Of a DNA stretch of 57,011 nt, positions 8,345 through 18,633 are shown piece by piece. The first letter of the stretch is position 1, and every line of letters begins with the position of its first letter. A program made the position numbers and the translations under genes. Origin of the DNA: an uncultured bacterium (lineage in GTDB: Bacteria; Margulisbacteria; Marinamargulisbacteria; SXXA01); the NCBI GenBank assembly GCA_903864835.1, contig CAIPHK010000045.1, positions 1 through 57,011 of the forward strand, given 5' to 3'. The notes under the pieces were generated by a model, which was not told the origin of the DNA, made no database searches, and saw only the letters and a program-made list of their open reading frames with translations.

Positions 8345-8653
8345 TTATTTAAGCAACCGATTGGCAAACTTAAGTGCCTCTATCTTTTTTCCGGGTTGTT
8401 TCATAATCGACTCGCTAATAATATTAACCATCTTTTCAGTCTTAGGTGTCATCTCTGCCCCTATAACACCCTCAACCTTTAGCGCAATCATGACTTGGGT
8501 CAAAATAATTTTAACCTCATCAGACCCAATATAAGGAAGAATTGTTTTTAAAATAGTCACAAATTGATCGTGTTTATCACGGCGCCGCGGTGCAATAAAT
8601 ACCGTTTCGCTTTCATCTGTTACTCGTATCGATTGATCCTCTGGATTTGTCAT
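8345..8653 (-). CDS. Hypothetical small protein (102 aa)
   Basis: A 102-residue soluble protein beginning MTNPEDQS. The ATG at 8653 sits about eight bases after AAGGGTGAG, better than the GTG at 8665. After a polar N-terminus with a basic RRRDKH patch, it consists of helices (FVTILKTILPYIGSDEVKIILTQVMIAL, then KTEKMVNIISESIM, KKIEALKFANRLLK). No known family is recognised. Position between arsR and two other small genes suggests one transcript. Confidence 0.6.
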   Translation of the reverse strand: MTNPEDQSIRVTDESETVFIAPRRRDKHDQFVTILKTILPYIGSDEVKIILTQVMIALKVEGVIGAEMTPKTEKMVNIISESIMKQPGKKIEALKFANRLLK

Positions 8654-8715
8654 CGCTTTTCTCACCCTTTCAACAGTATCAATCGCAGCTTTTCACACCC
8701 TAAAATGCAACGAAA

Positions 8716-9024
8716 TTATGTGTTGGAATTGGCTTGATCAGCAAACATCAGCAATTCAAATGCATCCCAGCAAGATTTAAATGACTCATAATCAATTGAA
8801 TAGAACACTTTCCGCCCCTCTTTTCGGGCTTTAGTAATTCCGGCGCGTCGCAATATATTCAAATGATGTGAGGTGGTAGATTGCTCAAGATAAAAATGGC
8901 GCTCTACATCTTGAGCAAACATTTCCTGATTTTGCTTCAAAAGTCGAACCATTTCGATTCGCTCTTCATTCGCCAATGCCTTAAAAAATTTAATAAAGCG
9001 AAGAATTTCCTTATTGTCTTTCAT
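8716..9024 (-). CDS. ArsR/SmtB-family transcriptional regulator
   Basis: A 102-residue winged-helix repressor of the ArsR fold. The helix-turn-helix reads FYLEQSTTSHHLNILRRAGITKARKEGRKVFYSID: recognition helix with SxTSHHL and the wing KARKEGRKVFYS. The N-terminal KALANEERIEMVRLL is the usual first helix pair. The metal-binding ELCVCDL motif of ArsR/SmtB helix 3 is absent and there are few cysteines, so it may respond to another signal. It sits 14 bases after serS and is probably in its operon; the small genes downstream could be its targets or partners. Confidence 0.88.
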   Translation of the reverse strand: MKDNKEILRFIKFFKALANEERIEMVRLLKQNQEMFAQDVERHFYLEQSTTSHHLNILRRAGITKARKEGRKVFYSIDYESFKSCWDAFELLMFADQANSNT

Positions 9025-9038
9025 CCCGCTATTCCACC

Positions 9039-10286
9039 TTATAGTTGTTCAAGATTTAAATAAGGTACCAACGCTGGGGGCACCGTAATAGATCCGTCTT
9101 CGTTCTGAAAATTCTCAAGAATCGCAGCAAATGTACGGCCTACTGCCAATCCAGACCCATTTATCGTGTGTAGGTAATTCACTTTTCCGGTCAATTTCTC
9201 GCGGTATCTTATCATCGCCCTACGGGCTTGAAAATCAAAAAAGTTAGAACATGACGAAATTTCTCGATATTTCCCTTGGGACGGAAACCAAACTTCGATA
9301 TCGTATGTTATACCCGCCGAAAACCCTAGGTCACCGGTACATAATTGGACCACACGATACGGCAATCCTAACGCCACAAGTACCGCTTCCGCATGCCCTA
9401 ACAGTTCATGTAACCCCGTCATTGACTCCGTCGGATTCACCATCTGAACTAATTCAATTTTATTAAATTGATGCTGTCGAATGATTCCCGCCATGTCTTT
9501 GCCGTATGAGCCCGCTTCTTTCCGAAAACAGCTTGTGTGCGCGGTCAATCGAACGGGCAACTGTTCTTCGTGGACAATGGTGTCGCGCGCACTATTCGTA
9601 AGCTGAACCTCGGCCGTCGGACTCAACCAAAAATCTGTGTCCGTTATCCGAAAAAGATCCGATTCAAATTTAGGCAACTGCCCGGTGCCAATAAGACTGG
9701 CCGTGTTGACGATGACCGACGGTAAAATTTCCGTGTACCCATGACGTTGAGTATGAAGATCCAACATAAAGTTAATCAACGACCGCTCAAGGCGAGCCCC
9801 GCTTCCTCGGTACAGGGCAAATCGCGCACCCGTCACTTTTACCGCAGCCTCAAAATCAATTAATCCACGTCGGGTCGCTAATTCATCATGAGCCAATGGT
9901 TGAAATTCAAATAGTCGAGGCTCACCCACCCGCTTAATCTCAATATTATCGCTTTCGGTTTCTCCCGAAACCACGGAGGCATCCGGAATATTGGGCAAAA
10001 AAAGCGCGGCATTCTTCACAGCATCCTCTGCTTGATTCACTGAATCTTGCCGCTGTTTTATTGTTTCCGCCAATTGTTTTAAGACCAATAGCTGATCCTC
10101 AGTTGGTTTGCCATTGGGGGTCATTCGATTGCGTTCATTTTTGAGATGATCGAGTTCTTGAGTCGTCACACGCCAATGTGAATCGGCCTTCAGAAAACTT
10201 TCCAAAAAATGGTGTGGATAGTGACGGCGGGCCAAGGCTTCACGTACGACATCTGTATTTTCACGGACAAATTTTGGATCCAACAT
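9039..10286 (-). CDS. serS: Seryl-tRNA synthetase
   Basis: A class II aminoacyl-tRNA synthetase of 415 residues (family about 420-430). The N-terminal tRNA-binding coiled coil covers roughly residues 30-100. Motif 2 contains [21 protein letters not shown], and motif 3 ends [17 protein letters not shown], both specific to SerRS; the TAEVQLTN loop is also typical. It charges tRNA-Ser in the cytoplasm. The ATG follows the pheA stop directly (TAAATG), so the two genes are translationally linked. Confidence 0.97.
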   Translation of the reverse strand: MLDPKFVRENTDVVREALARRHYPHHFLESFLKADSHWRVTTQELDHLKNERNRMTPNGKPTEDQLLVLKQLAETIKQRQDSVNQAEDAVKNAALFLPNIPDASVVSGETESDNIEIKRVGEPRLFEFQPLAHDELATRRGLIDFEAAVKVTGARFALYRGSGARLERSLINFMLDLHTQRHGYTEILPSVIVNTASLIGTGQLPKFESDLFRITDTDFWLSPTAEVQLTNSARDTIVHEEQLPVRLTAHTSCFRKEAGSYGKDMAGIIRQHQFNKIELVQMVNPTESMTGLHELLGHAEAVLVALGLPYRVVQLCTGDLGFSAGITYDIEVWFPSQGKYREISSCSNFFDFQARRAMIRYREKLTGKVNYLHTINGSGLAVGRTFAAILENFQNEDGSITVPPALVPYLNLEQL

Positions 10287-11162
10287 TTATAACGACTCCT
10301 CACTTACACGATACGACCCCACCAATTTGAAAAAGGACGCTTTCTGCCGAACACTGTCTAAGGCCGACTTAACATCGAGATCGTCACAATGTCCCAATAG
10401 ATCAACAAAAAAGAGATATTCTCCCAAAACAGCCTTTGTCGGCCGAGAGGAAATGCTGGTGAGATTAATGCCTCGGCTCGACAGTTCGCCAAGAATCTCA
10501 ACCAGCCCCCCCGGCGTGTCACGGAGTGTTGAAAAAATAATTGTGGTCTTATCGTTCCCGGTCGGTGCAGATCTGGATCGGGATAATACCCAAAACCGAG
10601 TACGATTGGTCACCGAATCTTGAATCGACGATTGTGCTATTTCCAAACCATACAATTCGGCCAATCGATCGCTTCCGATCGCGGAAGTTTTTCTAGGATC
10701 AACCCCTTTTACGATGGGCTTTCCTTCCGCAACAAATCCAGCTGCGGTGGCGGTTGAATCCGAAAAATGGAATTTTGGAACAATCGAAAAGTTATTTTCA
10801 AAAAACTGTCGGCATTGGCCAATCGGCTGGGGATGCGAAATCACATCAGTAATATGACGCCAATCCACCCCTGGTAATACCAGTAATTGATTCACGATCG
10901 GAATTGAAAATTCTTCTTCAATTTGGACATTGGGCGTCACGACCAACAAGTCTTGAGTGATCAACACGGGACCCTCAATTGAATTCTCCACAGGAACAAA
11001 AACTAGGTCATAGGTGTCTTGAACCATCTCGAACAGTTCCGCGATACTTTTTGCCTGAACCTGCTCCACGTCAGAGAGATCAATTCCGCGGCGCTGGAGA
11101 TACCCCAACGCCGCCAGTTCACTAAAGGTTCCCTTGGGGCCTAAATATCCAATTCGGATCAC
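10287..11162 (-). CDS. pheA: Prephenate dehydratase
   Basis: A 291-residue monofunctional prephenate dehydratase that makes phenylpyruvate for phenylalanine synthesis. The N-terminus [16 protein letters not shown] and [11 protein letters not shown] are family signatures, and the catalytic Thr-Arg-Phe appears in NRTRFWVL. The C-terminal ACT domain (from about residue 200, [18 protein letters not shown] with ESRP-like SSRPTKA) gives feedback inhibition by phenylalanine. There is no fused chorismate mutase. The ATG overlaps the glyA stop by four bases. It shares the aromatic pathway with the DAHP synthase gene at 23868. Confidence 0.95.
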   Translation of the reverse strand: MIRIGYLGPKGTFSELAALGYLQRRGIDLSDVEQVQAKSIAELFEMVQDTYDLVFVPVENSIEGPVLITQDLLVVTPNVQIEEEFSIPIVNQLLVLPGVDWRHITDVISHPQPIGQCRQFFENNFSIVPKFHFSDSTATAAGFVAEGKPIVKGVDPRKTSAIGSDRLAELYGLEIAQSSIQDSVTNRTRFWVLSRSRSAPTGNDKTTIIFSTLRDTPGGLVEILGELSSRGINLTSISSRPTKAVLGEYLFFVDLLGHCDDLDVKSALDSVRQKASFFKLVGSYRVSEESL

Positions 11163-12433
11163 GCAAGGCCCGGATACAATGGAAACCTTCCATTCATTGC
11201 AATCACCGCATCCCCGACTCGTTTTTTTAGACTCGCATTGTTGGGATCAGAAATCACTTCATCAATCAGCTCTGCAATAGTGGCCATCTCCCCCGAGCCC
11301 ATTCCTCGCGTAGTCACAGCAGGGGTCCCTATTCGAATACCTGATGTTACAAACGGGCTTTCTGGGTCATAGGGAATCGCATTTTTATTAACGGTAATTC
11401 CGACTTCGTCCAATGCCGCCTCAGCGGTTTTTCCGGTAATGGCTTTACTCTGAAGATCCACCAAAAATAGATGATTATCGGTTCCGCCAGAAACAATCCG
11501 AACCCCACGTTTGGTTAACCCATCCACAAGCGTCTTTGCATTTTCAATCACCTGAGATTGATAGGTCGTAAATTCGGGGGTCATCGCTTCTTTCAAAGCG
11601 ATCGCCTTTGCCGCAATAACATGCATTAACGGCCCGCCTTGAATTCCAGGGAACACCGCTTTATCGATTGCTTTCTGATATTCAGAATTACACAAGATTA
11701 ACCCGCCCCGTGGACCTCGAAGGGTTTTATGAGTGGTTGTTGTGACGATATCCGCAATCCCAACCGGACTCGGATGTAATCCTGCGGCAACAAGCCCCGC
11801 AATATGGGCCATGTCGACAAAGAAAATAGCCCCAATCCGTTTTGCCGCCTTTGAGATTCGTTCAAAATCAATAATTCGTGAATATGCCGATGCGCCCGCT
11901 ACAATCATTTTGGGCCGATGCTCGTCCGCCAATCGGTCCAATTCATCATAATCAATCCGCTCGGTTGTTTTAGTCACACCGTAGGGAACAAAATTGAAGT
12001 ACACACCCGAAATATTGACCGGTGACCCGTGTGTCAAATGTCCGCCATGGGCCAAATTCATTCCCATAACCGTATCCCCGGGTTTCAAAGTGGCAAAATA
12101 GACGGCGGCATTGGCTTGTGCACCCGAATGAGGTTGCACATTTGCGTGTTGGGCACCAAACAATTTCTTGGCTCTGGATATGGCGAAATCTTCCACTACA
12201 TCTACATATTCACACCCTCCATAGTAGCGTTTATGAGGGAGGCCTTCGGCATATTTATTGGTCAGCCAGGACCCCTGTGCTTGCATCACAGCCAACGAGG
12301 TGAAGTTTTCGGACGCGATCATTTCGATTTTATCGCGTTGCCGACCTAATTCATTAACGAGCCCCGCCGCAACCTCGGGGTCGAACTGTAGGACATGATC
12401 GATAGAGGCCAATTGAGCGCTAGACGACATCAT
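11159..12433 (-). CDS. glyA: Serine hydroxymethyltransferase
   Basis: A 424-residue PLP enzyme that converts serine and tetrahydrofolate to glycine and methylene-THF. The PLP-lysine motif [15 protein letters not shown] is present, as are YYGGCEYVD, the substrate loop [10 protein letters not shown] and the C-terminal [11 protein letters not shown]. Length is normal. Two adjacent ATGs occur at the start, with TTAGGAGAAT six bases upstream as ribosome site. It heads the glyA-pheA-serS-arsR cluster; glycine, phenylalanine and seryl-tRNA supply are joined in one transcript. Confidence 0.97.
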   Translation of the reverse strand: MMSSSAQLASIDHVLQFDPEVAAGLVNELGRQRDKIEMIASENFTSLAVMQAQGSWLTNKYAEGLPHKRYYGGCEYVDVVEDFAISRAKKLFGAQHANVQPHSGAQANAAVYFATLKPGDTVMGMNLAHGGHLTHGSPVNISGVYFNFVPYGVTKTTERIDYDELDRLADEHRPKMIVAGASAYSRIIDFERISKAAKRIGAIFFVDMAHIAGLVAAGLHPSPVGIADIVTTTTHKTLRGPRGGLILCNSEYQKAIDKAVFPGIQGGPLMHVIAAKAIALKEAMTPEFTTYQSQVIENAKTLVDGLTKRGVRIVSGGTDNHLFLVDLQSKAITGKTAEAALDEVGITVNKNAIPYDPESPFVTSGIRIGTPAVTTRGMGSGEMATIAELIDEVISDPNNASLKKRVGDAVIAMNGRFPLYPGLA

Positions 12434-12450
12434 TTAGATTCTCCTAAACT

Positions 12451-12475
12451 GATAAACTTTGGTGGCGAGTTTATC
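12451..12475. promoter_or_regulatory. Inverted repeat in the glyA leader
   Basis: GATAAACT (12451-12458) and AGTTTATC (12468-12475) form a perfect 8-bp inverted repeat with a 9-base spacer. It lies 18-42 bases upstream of glyA, just before its ribosome site, and overlaps a TATGAT box on the minus strand. It could be an operator or an mRNA hairpin. The rest of the 229-base gap to the divergent gene at 12663 is AT-rich with no further clear structure. Confidence 0.4.
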
Positions 12476-12662
12476 ATATAAAAAGAACCAAACCATCACC
12501 CGTTGGTTGAACCGACTCTCCAACAAAACCAAATTTATTTATTTTTAACATTCTCGTAAGATTAGTAATGTGTGTTATTTTATAGGGCTAAGGTCAACAA
12601 TATTGTATTTGTCCCCTGGGAATCCGGCCGTTTAATGTTTATGGGAGTTGAAATTTTTAGCC

Positions 12663-14507
12663 ATGCATCCGCTTTATAGATTTATTGCAACCTCCCCGAT
12701 CGGAGTGCCACGTAATCGTAGTAGTGACTCTCTTGAATGCGCGTCTCCAATGACCGGGAAACACGTTATGCATAGGGACAAAATTATCGCTGCGATTCCG
12801 ACGTATTATGCTTCCGATTTAGAACCTGTTTTTAACACCGGTATTGAAATAAGTTCTGGTATTTTGGTGGACCGCGTGAAGAATTCTCGCCTTAGAGGAA
12901 AAATTGAAGAAATCATATTTGGCAATCTTCCAGGTATACTCCAAGACACCGAATTGCCACTGTCGTTCCACCAACTGATGGCGTCTGAGCTACCTGAAAT
13001 TATGAGTCAGATAATCCAGATGGTACAAGTAGAGTTAACACTTCTGGGCATGGATGAATCAGCCCCTTATAACAAAGTATTTTCTACCGTATCTACCGGG
13101 TTGAGAACTGCACTAATCTCACATAATGACTCCAAAGGGTTCACCTGGAATGTAAGGCAAGACAAGCTTTGGCAATGGTGCCGTGTGATGCTCGAACACA
13201 CCGTACATCCAAGGGTCCGCATGTTTAGAGCAAACTTAGTCGCTACCCCCGCATCAGTTGGGGCGTCCAATGCCCAACAAACGGATGCCTGGGACCAGAT
13301 CGCAAAAATTAATACGCTGCACGACAATCAAACTCGAATGATTATGGAAATCGCATTTATTGACGATGTTGCAGATTCTTTGGCGGATAAGGATCTCACG
13401 GACTTGTTCATCAAGATTCCATTTGCGGATGAACGTCTTATCAATGAGGTCAGAACCACCATCGCGGATCATCATCCCATATTTCTGCCTTATTTTAATC
13501 AAGCCGTAAAAGTATGGGATGCTGCATTAACCCAATTTATAGACCTAGTTACAGAGCCAATTTATATCCGTCATGAGGCTGAACTTAAAGAGCGTTTTAC
13601 CGAAATAATGCAGTCGATGACCTACTCTGTTTCGATGAATTTAGACTATGACTCAGTTGTACAAGGGGATATTGGAAAAAATCTCGGTCCTAACATGATG
13701 GTAGTCACGTTTCGATTGATGGAAGAAATTTTACTTGAAACTCTGGGTGCACCCCGAGTTATTACTGAAGATGCCGGAATTATTCAAACCATTGTAGTAA
13801 ATAGCCAGAGACTTGCGTCGTTATCAAATGCAATTGCAACTATTTATCGAGAACTTGGTGAATCGAGTAAAGCTAACGAGCTGCTCTTTGAGATTAGTGC
13901 AGCTACTGAGAAGCGCCTTGCCGAAGAGGGTATTGACCGAGGACCGTACACGCCACCCGAATTCATAGGGGGAGAGCTCCCGCCGTCTCCGTTACAACGG
14001 GAATTCGAAGACTTCTGTCGCCGAAATGGATATCAAAATCATTTTTTTCAAGACTACCCGCAACCCAGTACCTTTTTAGACCTACTTGCGACACGGCAAT
14101 TGGTTGTTGATAATATTTTTTCGACTATCCAAAGCATGAAACATGATAGAAAATCGTTCACTTACGACGCCAGCGATGGGCCGGCAGAAATTGCAAAAAA
14201 ACTTCTAAGATCAATAGATGCTGGCGGCAAAATAAACAAAACACTTGTTGGTCAAGTGACATTACTCAAACGGTATCTACAACGGCTGGAATTGATTGAT
14301 AAATATTCAGTTGAACAAGCAAAGAGATCCCAAGTAGTTAAGACTTTTCTTGAACATTGGCAAACGACTTATGACCAAATGTTAGAGAGTACAAGCAAGA
14401 TCTCAGATTCCACGTTAAAGGCTGAGACCGTTACATATGTTGAGTCGTTTAAGACATTCCTTGCCATGTATTCCTTGTTCAAACTTAAGACGCACGGCGC
14501 GATCTGA
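12663..14507 (+). CDS. Hypothetical protein, 614 aa
   Basis: A long soluble protein of unknown function starting MHPLYRF (ATG 12663; GGGAG lies about 13 bases upstream, and a TTG at 12648 is an alternative). No signal peptide or membrane segment is seen. The sequence is mainly alpha-helical; a C-terminal half begins after a Pro-rich linker near residue 440 (PYTPPEFIGGELPPSPL) and contains helical repeats. I find no catalytic motif. It is 11 bases upstream of a sensor kinase gene and probably in one operon with it and the response regulator, so a role in the same signalling path is possible. Confidence 0.75.
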   Translation: MHPLYRFIATSPIGVPRNRSSDSLECASPMTGKHVMHRDKIIAAIPTYYASDLEPVFNTGIEISSGILVDRVKNSRLRGKIEEIIFGNLPGILQDTELPLSFHQLMASELPEIMSQIIQMVQVELTLLGMDESAPYNKVFSTVSTGLRTALISHNDSKGFTWNVRQDKLWQWCRVMLEHTVHPRVRMFRANLVATPASVGASNAQQTDAWDQIAKINTLHDNQTRMIMEIAFIDDVADSLADKDLTDLFIKIPFADERLINEVRTTIADHHPIFLPYFNQAVKVWDAALTQFIDLVTEPIYIRHEAELKERFTEIMQSMTYSVSMNLDYDSVVQGDIGKNLGPNMMVVTFRLMEEILLETLGAPRVITEDAGIIQTIVVNSQRLASLSNAIATIYRELGESSKANELLFEISAATEKRLAEEGIDRGPYTPPEFIGGELPPSPLQREFEDFCRRNGYQNHFFQDYPQPSTFLDLLATRQLVVDNIFSTIQSMKHDRKSFTYDASDGPAEIAKKLLRSIDAGGKINKTLVGQVTLLKRYLQRLELIDKYSVEQAKRSQVVKTFLEHWQTTYDQMLESTSKISDSTLKAETVTYVESFKTFLAMYSLFKLKTHGAI

Positions 14508-14518
14508 GCCCAGTATCA

Positions 14519-15838
14519 ATGGGGACGGTATCCACGCCCACCGCTACACCGATTACGGCCCATCGCGAGTGGCTTACTGAACGCACCGCGTGGGTTTTTG
14601 GTAGCTTTTGTTTCCCATACCTCATTGTATTCAAACTAGCGAAACTAGAAATTGCGACCCAATTTGTCGTCCCGACGGTTTTGGTCTACCTAATTACCAT
14701 TACACTCAATCGATTCCGGCTTTTTGGCGCCGCCCGCCTTACATTAATTTTTGGAACCTCCCTGAGTTTATTTTTTTACGCAAACCTTCTCGGCGAGGCC
14801 GTCGGTGCCCATCTCCTATTGTTCGCGTTAATCCCCCTTCCATTACTATTATTCGAAGCCCGAAATTGGATTGGAATTTCTGTCGGATTATTGGCACCGG
14901 TATCGACCGCCCTTGTATTGAAGTGGACCCATTTTTCGGTATTATCCGTACAAGAAGTGGTCCCTCCAGACATTGCGACATGGGTATCGTCTGCCGCAAT
15001 ATTGACGACTTTTGGGCTCATAGCAGCCTCTGTTTTACTCTATTTCATTGCGAACCGTAGATACGAAACACTACTTGAACAACAAAACATCGATCTACTC
15101 AAACATCGGGCACTGCTTCAAGAATCGTGGAAAGATGCCACCTATGCCCAATTAATGAGAAATATTGCACACGAAATAAAAAATCCGTTGTTCGCGACCA
15201 GTATGACACTCAGCACACTGGAAGATGATTTGGATAACCCCGAAGAACTCAAACTCAGCGTAAGGGCACTTGAAGACACGATTAGTGACCTCATGCAGAT
15301 CGTCGATGTCATGTTGGAAACGGGTTCTGCCTTTACCAGTGCCACAACGCCCCACAACATATCCGAAATTATAAACCGAATTTTGTTGCTTTTTAGGACC
15401 AAATTAACCCGACAAAAAATCTTATTTACCACACAATTTTCGCCTGACTTGCCGGAAATAATGGCCGATAGCAAAGCATTATTATTGGTATTCAGTAATC
15501 TAATCACAAACGCCGCAGAAGCAATGCCAAACGGTGGCGAACTTGTGATCACGGCGGAATCAAAGCCATCAGACACTTCCGGTGAGGCAGGCATTCTTAT
15601 TGGGGTCCATGATACCGGGCACGGGATCGAAAAAAAGCTACAGGCATCGATCTTTCAGCAGTTTTTCACTACAAAGTCCGATGGCCTCCAACACGGATTG
15701 GGGCTTAGCTTGGTCTCTAGTTTGGTTAACCAAATGGGAGGTAAATTATGGGTGGAATCTGACCCAAAAAAGAAACCAGGTGCCGTATTTTATGTATGGT
15801 TTCCTACCGACCATCACCTCGACAAGGCGCCCGTTTAA
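14519..15838 (+). CDS. Sensor histidine kinase, six-TM input
   Basis: A 439-residue membrane histidine kinase. Residues 28-185 hold about six hydrophobic segments and no recognisable periplasmic sensor, so the membrane bundle may itself sense. A short coiled linker leads to the HisKA domain with the phosphoacceptor His228 in NIAHEIKNP. The HATPase domain has the N box (FSNLITNAAEAMP), G1 (HDTGHGI), F box (FFTTK) and G2 (HGLGLSL). The downstream regulator is 51 bases away and is the likely partner. Confidence 0.92.
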   Translation: MGTVSTPTATPITAHREWLTERTAWVFGSFCFPYLIVFKLAKLEIATQFVVPTVLVYLITITLNRFRLFGAARLTLIFGTSLSLFFYANLLGEAVGAHLLLFALIPLPLLLFEARNWIGISVGLLAPVSTALVLKWTHFSVLSVQEVVPPDIATWVSSAAILTTFGLIAASVLLYFIANRRYETLLEQQNIDLLKHRALLQESWKDATYAQLMRNIAHEIKNPLFATSMTLSTLEDDLDNPEELKLSVRALEDTISDLMQIVDVMLETGSAFTSATTPHNISEIINRILLLFRTKLTRQKILFTTQFSPDLPEIMADSKALLLVFSNLITNAAEAMPNGGELVITAESKPSDTSGEAGILIGVHDTGHGIEKKLQASIFQQFFTTKSDGLQHGLGLSLVSSLVNQMGGKLWVESDPKKKPGAVFYVWFPTDHHLDKAPV

Positions 15839-15889
15839 CCAGTAAATTAATTTCTAGGAATTTAGATAAATTTCCAAAAAGGGTGTTCA

Positions 15890-17014
15890 ATGACAAGTAG
15901 AAATAACAATGAAATAGTCGTCGTATATCATTCGGGTAGTGGAACGTTAGATTCAATTGTCGGCCCATTAGTGAGTAGTCGTCGAGATTACTACAGTGTA
16001 TCTAGCCTTCATCAGTTGGAAGCGCTGATTTCACCCACTGAACACTCGTGCATTGTGGTTTTAGACTGGACCTCGTGGGAGGACCCCGAAGATATATTGA
16101 ATAAACTTCGATCTCGACATTATGTCATACCGATTGTGGTCATCGGTGCAGACATCTCCCATTCCGATACGATCGATTTATTACGCCAACAGGTCAATGA
16201 TGTACTTATCAGCCCAACTCCAGAGCACATCATTCAAAGCCTTGATCGCATTTTTTTAGATTTTCCCGTGGTCAGTCTATCGAACATTTTCATGTACTCC
16301 ACCCGGCGTTATAAGGCCCTATCTCATATGAATGACGCCATGAACAAACTACTCGAGGCGATGAGTGAATTAAAGCATCGTCACAAAGAACCCTTATTTC
16401 AAATTGCCTTAAAGGGCCTTCCACCCCAAGCACTAGAGTTGCCCAAGCAAGTGATTCTTATCGTCGATGACCTCACTACCATTACCCAAAGCTTTTCAAA
16501 AAAATTCCAACACCAATATACGGTTCTAACGGCCAATTCTGCGGCTGACGCACTAGATATCGCTAAGGTTCGTAAAAATATCGACCTTATAATCCTCGAT
16601 ATTGAAATGCCTGGGCGGAAGGGTAATGAAATTATTGGCGAACTTCGCGCACTGATCCCTAAAGTAGGGATTATTATTCAAACCGCATTTCGTGCGCATG
16701 ATATCGCCGTCGAAAGCTTCCAAAATGGCGTACTGGACTACATCAACAAGTCCAGTAATCCAAGAGTGGTTGCCGAAGTGATTCATTCAGCGTTAATGAT
16801 GAAGCGGCAATGGGATGCGGATCATCTGCTTCCGCTTCGACTTCGACAAGAGCTTTTCGTGCAATACACAAAAATTGCGGTCGAAGGTGGGTATCCAATC
16901 TACTGGGGAGACCTCCACGAGTTCTTTCCCGACGTCCAACTCGGTGACGTCATTTTGTCCGAGCCGCTCGCACCAGAATGGTTTATTACGCACCGCATCG
17001 GCTCGATGAAATAG
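15890..17014 (+). CDS. Response regulator with pseudo-receiver plus receiver
   Basis: A 374-residue protein with two receiver-like domains. Residues 8-125 form a receiver fold with an Asp at the phosphorylation position (VVLDW, Asp59), but the acidic pair is replaced by YHSG and the conserved Lys is missing, so it is probably a pseudo-receiver. Residues 186-305 form a complete receiver with acidic pair Asp193/Asp194, phosphoacceptor Asp237 (ILDIEMPG), Thr265 and Lys287. The last 70 residues match no DNA-binding domain I know. A good ribosome site AAAGGGTG precedes the ATG. Output is likely protein-protein contact rather than transcription. Confidence 0.85.
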   Translation: MTSRNNNEIVVVYHSGSGTLDSIVGPLVSSRRDYYSVSSLHQLEALISPTEHSCIVVLDWTSWEDPEDILNKLRSRHYVIPIVVIGADISHSDTIDLLRQQVNDVLISPTPEHIIQSLDRIFLDFPVVSLSNIFMYSTRRYKALSHMNDAMNKLLEAMSELKHRHKEPLFQIALKGLPPQALELPKQVILIVDDLTTITQSFSKKFQHQYTVLTANSAADALDIAKVRKNIDLIILDIEMPGRKGNEIIGELRALIPKVGIIIQTAFRAHDIAVESFQNGVLDYINKSSNPRVVAEVIHSALMMKRQWDADHLLPLRLRQELFVQYTKIAVEGGYPIYWGDLHEFFPDVQLGDVILSEPLAPEWFITHRIGSMK

Positions 17015-17031
17015 CAATTAAAAGGAACACC

Positions 17032-18633
17032 ATGATGCCTCAATACCCTAAAAAGACCCTTCCCATTATCTGTACCCTAGCCATTGCCCTCGCGGCCAAC
17101 TTCGGCACCGGATGTGCCCGTAAGGCCTCCACAGCTCACGGCACAATGAACCTTCGGTTAAGCGGCGAACCTAATCTTCTCAATCCCATTCTAACCACGG
17201 ACGCCTATTCGGCCCAAGTGGTGGGCACCATTTTTAGCGGAATGTTGAAGGTCAACGAAAAGCTCGAATTGGAACCTGACTTGGCAGAGTCATACAAAAT
17301 CAGTTCCGATGGAAAAACCTATATTTTTAAATTAAAACACAATGTTACGTGGCATGATGGCGTGCCATTTACCGCCAACGATGTCGTATTTACCTTTAAC
17401 ACGATTATTGATCCGAAAACCAATACGGTCAGGCGAAGTAACTACGTTATTAAGGGAAAACCGATTCGGTTTACAGCGGTTGATTCTTATACGGTTAAGG
17501 CCGAACTTCCGGAGCCATTTGCCCCATTCTTACTGTCTGCCGCAGCAGAAATTATTCCAAAACACCTTCTTGATCATTCCGATATTAATACCGCGTCGTT
17601 TAACCGCAAACCGATCGGCACAGGACCATTTAAATTTAAGTCATGGAAAGCCGGTCAACATATTATTGTGGTCAAAAACCCATCATATTACGGAAAACCG
17701 CCCCAACTCGATCGCATTATTTTCAAACCTATTTCAGACTATAATGCGGGTAAGATCGCCATTATTAAAGGGGATATCGACGAGTTTGATGTCAACCCGC
17801 AAGATCTCGACGAAATGAAAAAAATTCGGCATTTGTCGCTTTATGAATATGACCAACTTCAGTATAGCTTTGTAGGATTCAACCTTAAGAATCGTCACCT
17901 AAAGGATATAAACGTACGACAAGCGATTGCATACGCCGTCGACCGAAAGGCCATTGTTGATGCTGTTCTCAAGGGTCATGGTACTGTCGCCGATGTCCCG
18001 ATTAGCCCGGTTTCCTGGGCGTACCCTACCGGCAATGCCATCACGAGATACGATTATGCACCCACAAAAAGTGCTGCGTTACTCGAACGCGCGGGGTACA
18101 AAAAAAATACCAGGGGTATCTATGAAAAAGAGGGGTCTGAACTGGCATTTACAATTATTTACGGCCAGGGTGGAAAAGCCAGCCCCAAAAATGCAGAAAT
18201 TATTCAAAGTGCATTGGGAAAAATTGGAATCAAATTGACCATTGTTCCCATGGAGTGGCAGTCGTTTTTACGAATCGTAAACTCAGGAAAAGACCCCAAA
18301 ACTTTTGACCTTTGCATGTTGTCTTGGTCACTCAGCCCTGACCCCGATGACTACAGTATTTGGCACTCGTCTGAGTATCCCAAAGGATTCAATTTTATCG
18401 GATATTCAAACCCCAAAGTTGATGGTCTGTTAACCCGTGGGCGGACGGTGAATAATCACACCCAACGCGCCCAAATCTACGCCGAAGCGTCCGCGTTGAT
18501 TGGCCGGGACCTCCCCTATCTATTTTTATATTATCCGCGAACCATTTCTGCCGTGAATCAACGGATTCATGGGCTCTCTAAACCCGGCCCTGCAGGGTTG
18601 TTTGTTAGAATCGAAGGGATTTCTGCCGACTAA
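17032..18633 (+). CDS. Peptide/nickel ABC transporter substrate-binding lipoprotein
   Basis: A family-5 solute-binding protein (SBP_bac_5) of 533 residues from the ATG at 17032, which has AAGGAA eight bases upstream. The signal peptide ends in the lipobox GTGC. Family features are the N-terminal GEPNLLNPILTTDAYS, YIFKLKHNVTWHDG, and the FVGFNLKNRHLKDINVRQAIAYAVDR segment that precedes the hinge. It would deliver oligopeptides or similar ligands to the permeases encoded next. The permease start overlaps its stop (TAATG). Confidence 0.93.
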   Translation: MMPQYPKKTLPIICTLAIALAANFGTGCARKASTAHGTMNLRLSGEPNLLNPILTTDAYSAQVVGTIFSGMLKVNEKLELEPDLAESYKISSDGKTYIFKLKHNVTWHDGVPFTANDVVFTFNTIIDPKTNTVRRSNYVIKGKPIRFTAVDSYTVKAELPEPFAPFLLSAAAEIIPKHLLDHSDINTASFNRKPIGTGPFKFKSWKAGQHIIVVKNPSYYGKPPQLDRIIFKPISDYNAGKIAIIKGDIDEFDVNPQDLDEMKKIRHLSLYEYDQLQYSFVGFNLKNRHLKDINVRQAIAYAVDRKAIVDAVLKGHGTVADVPISPVSWAYPTGNAITRYDYAPTKSAALLERAGYKKNTRGIYEKEGSELAFTIIYGQGGKASPKNAEIIQSALGKIGIKLTIVPMEWQSFLRIVNSGKDPKTFDLCMLSWSLSPDPDDYSIWHSSEYPKGFNFIGYSNPKVDGLLTRGRTVNNHTQRAQIYAEASALIGRDLPYLFLYYPRTISAVNQRIHGLSKPGPAGLFVRIEGISAD

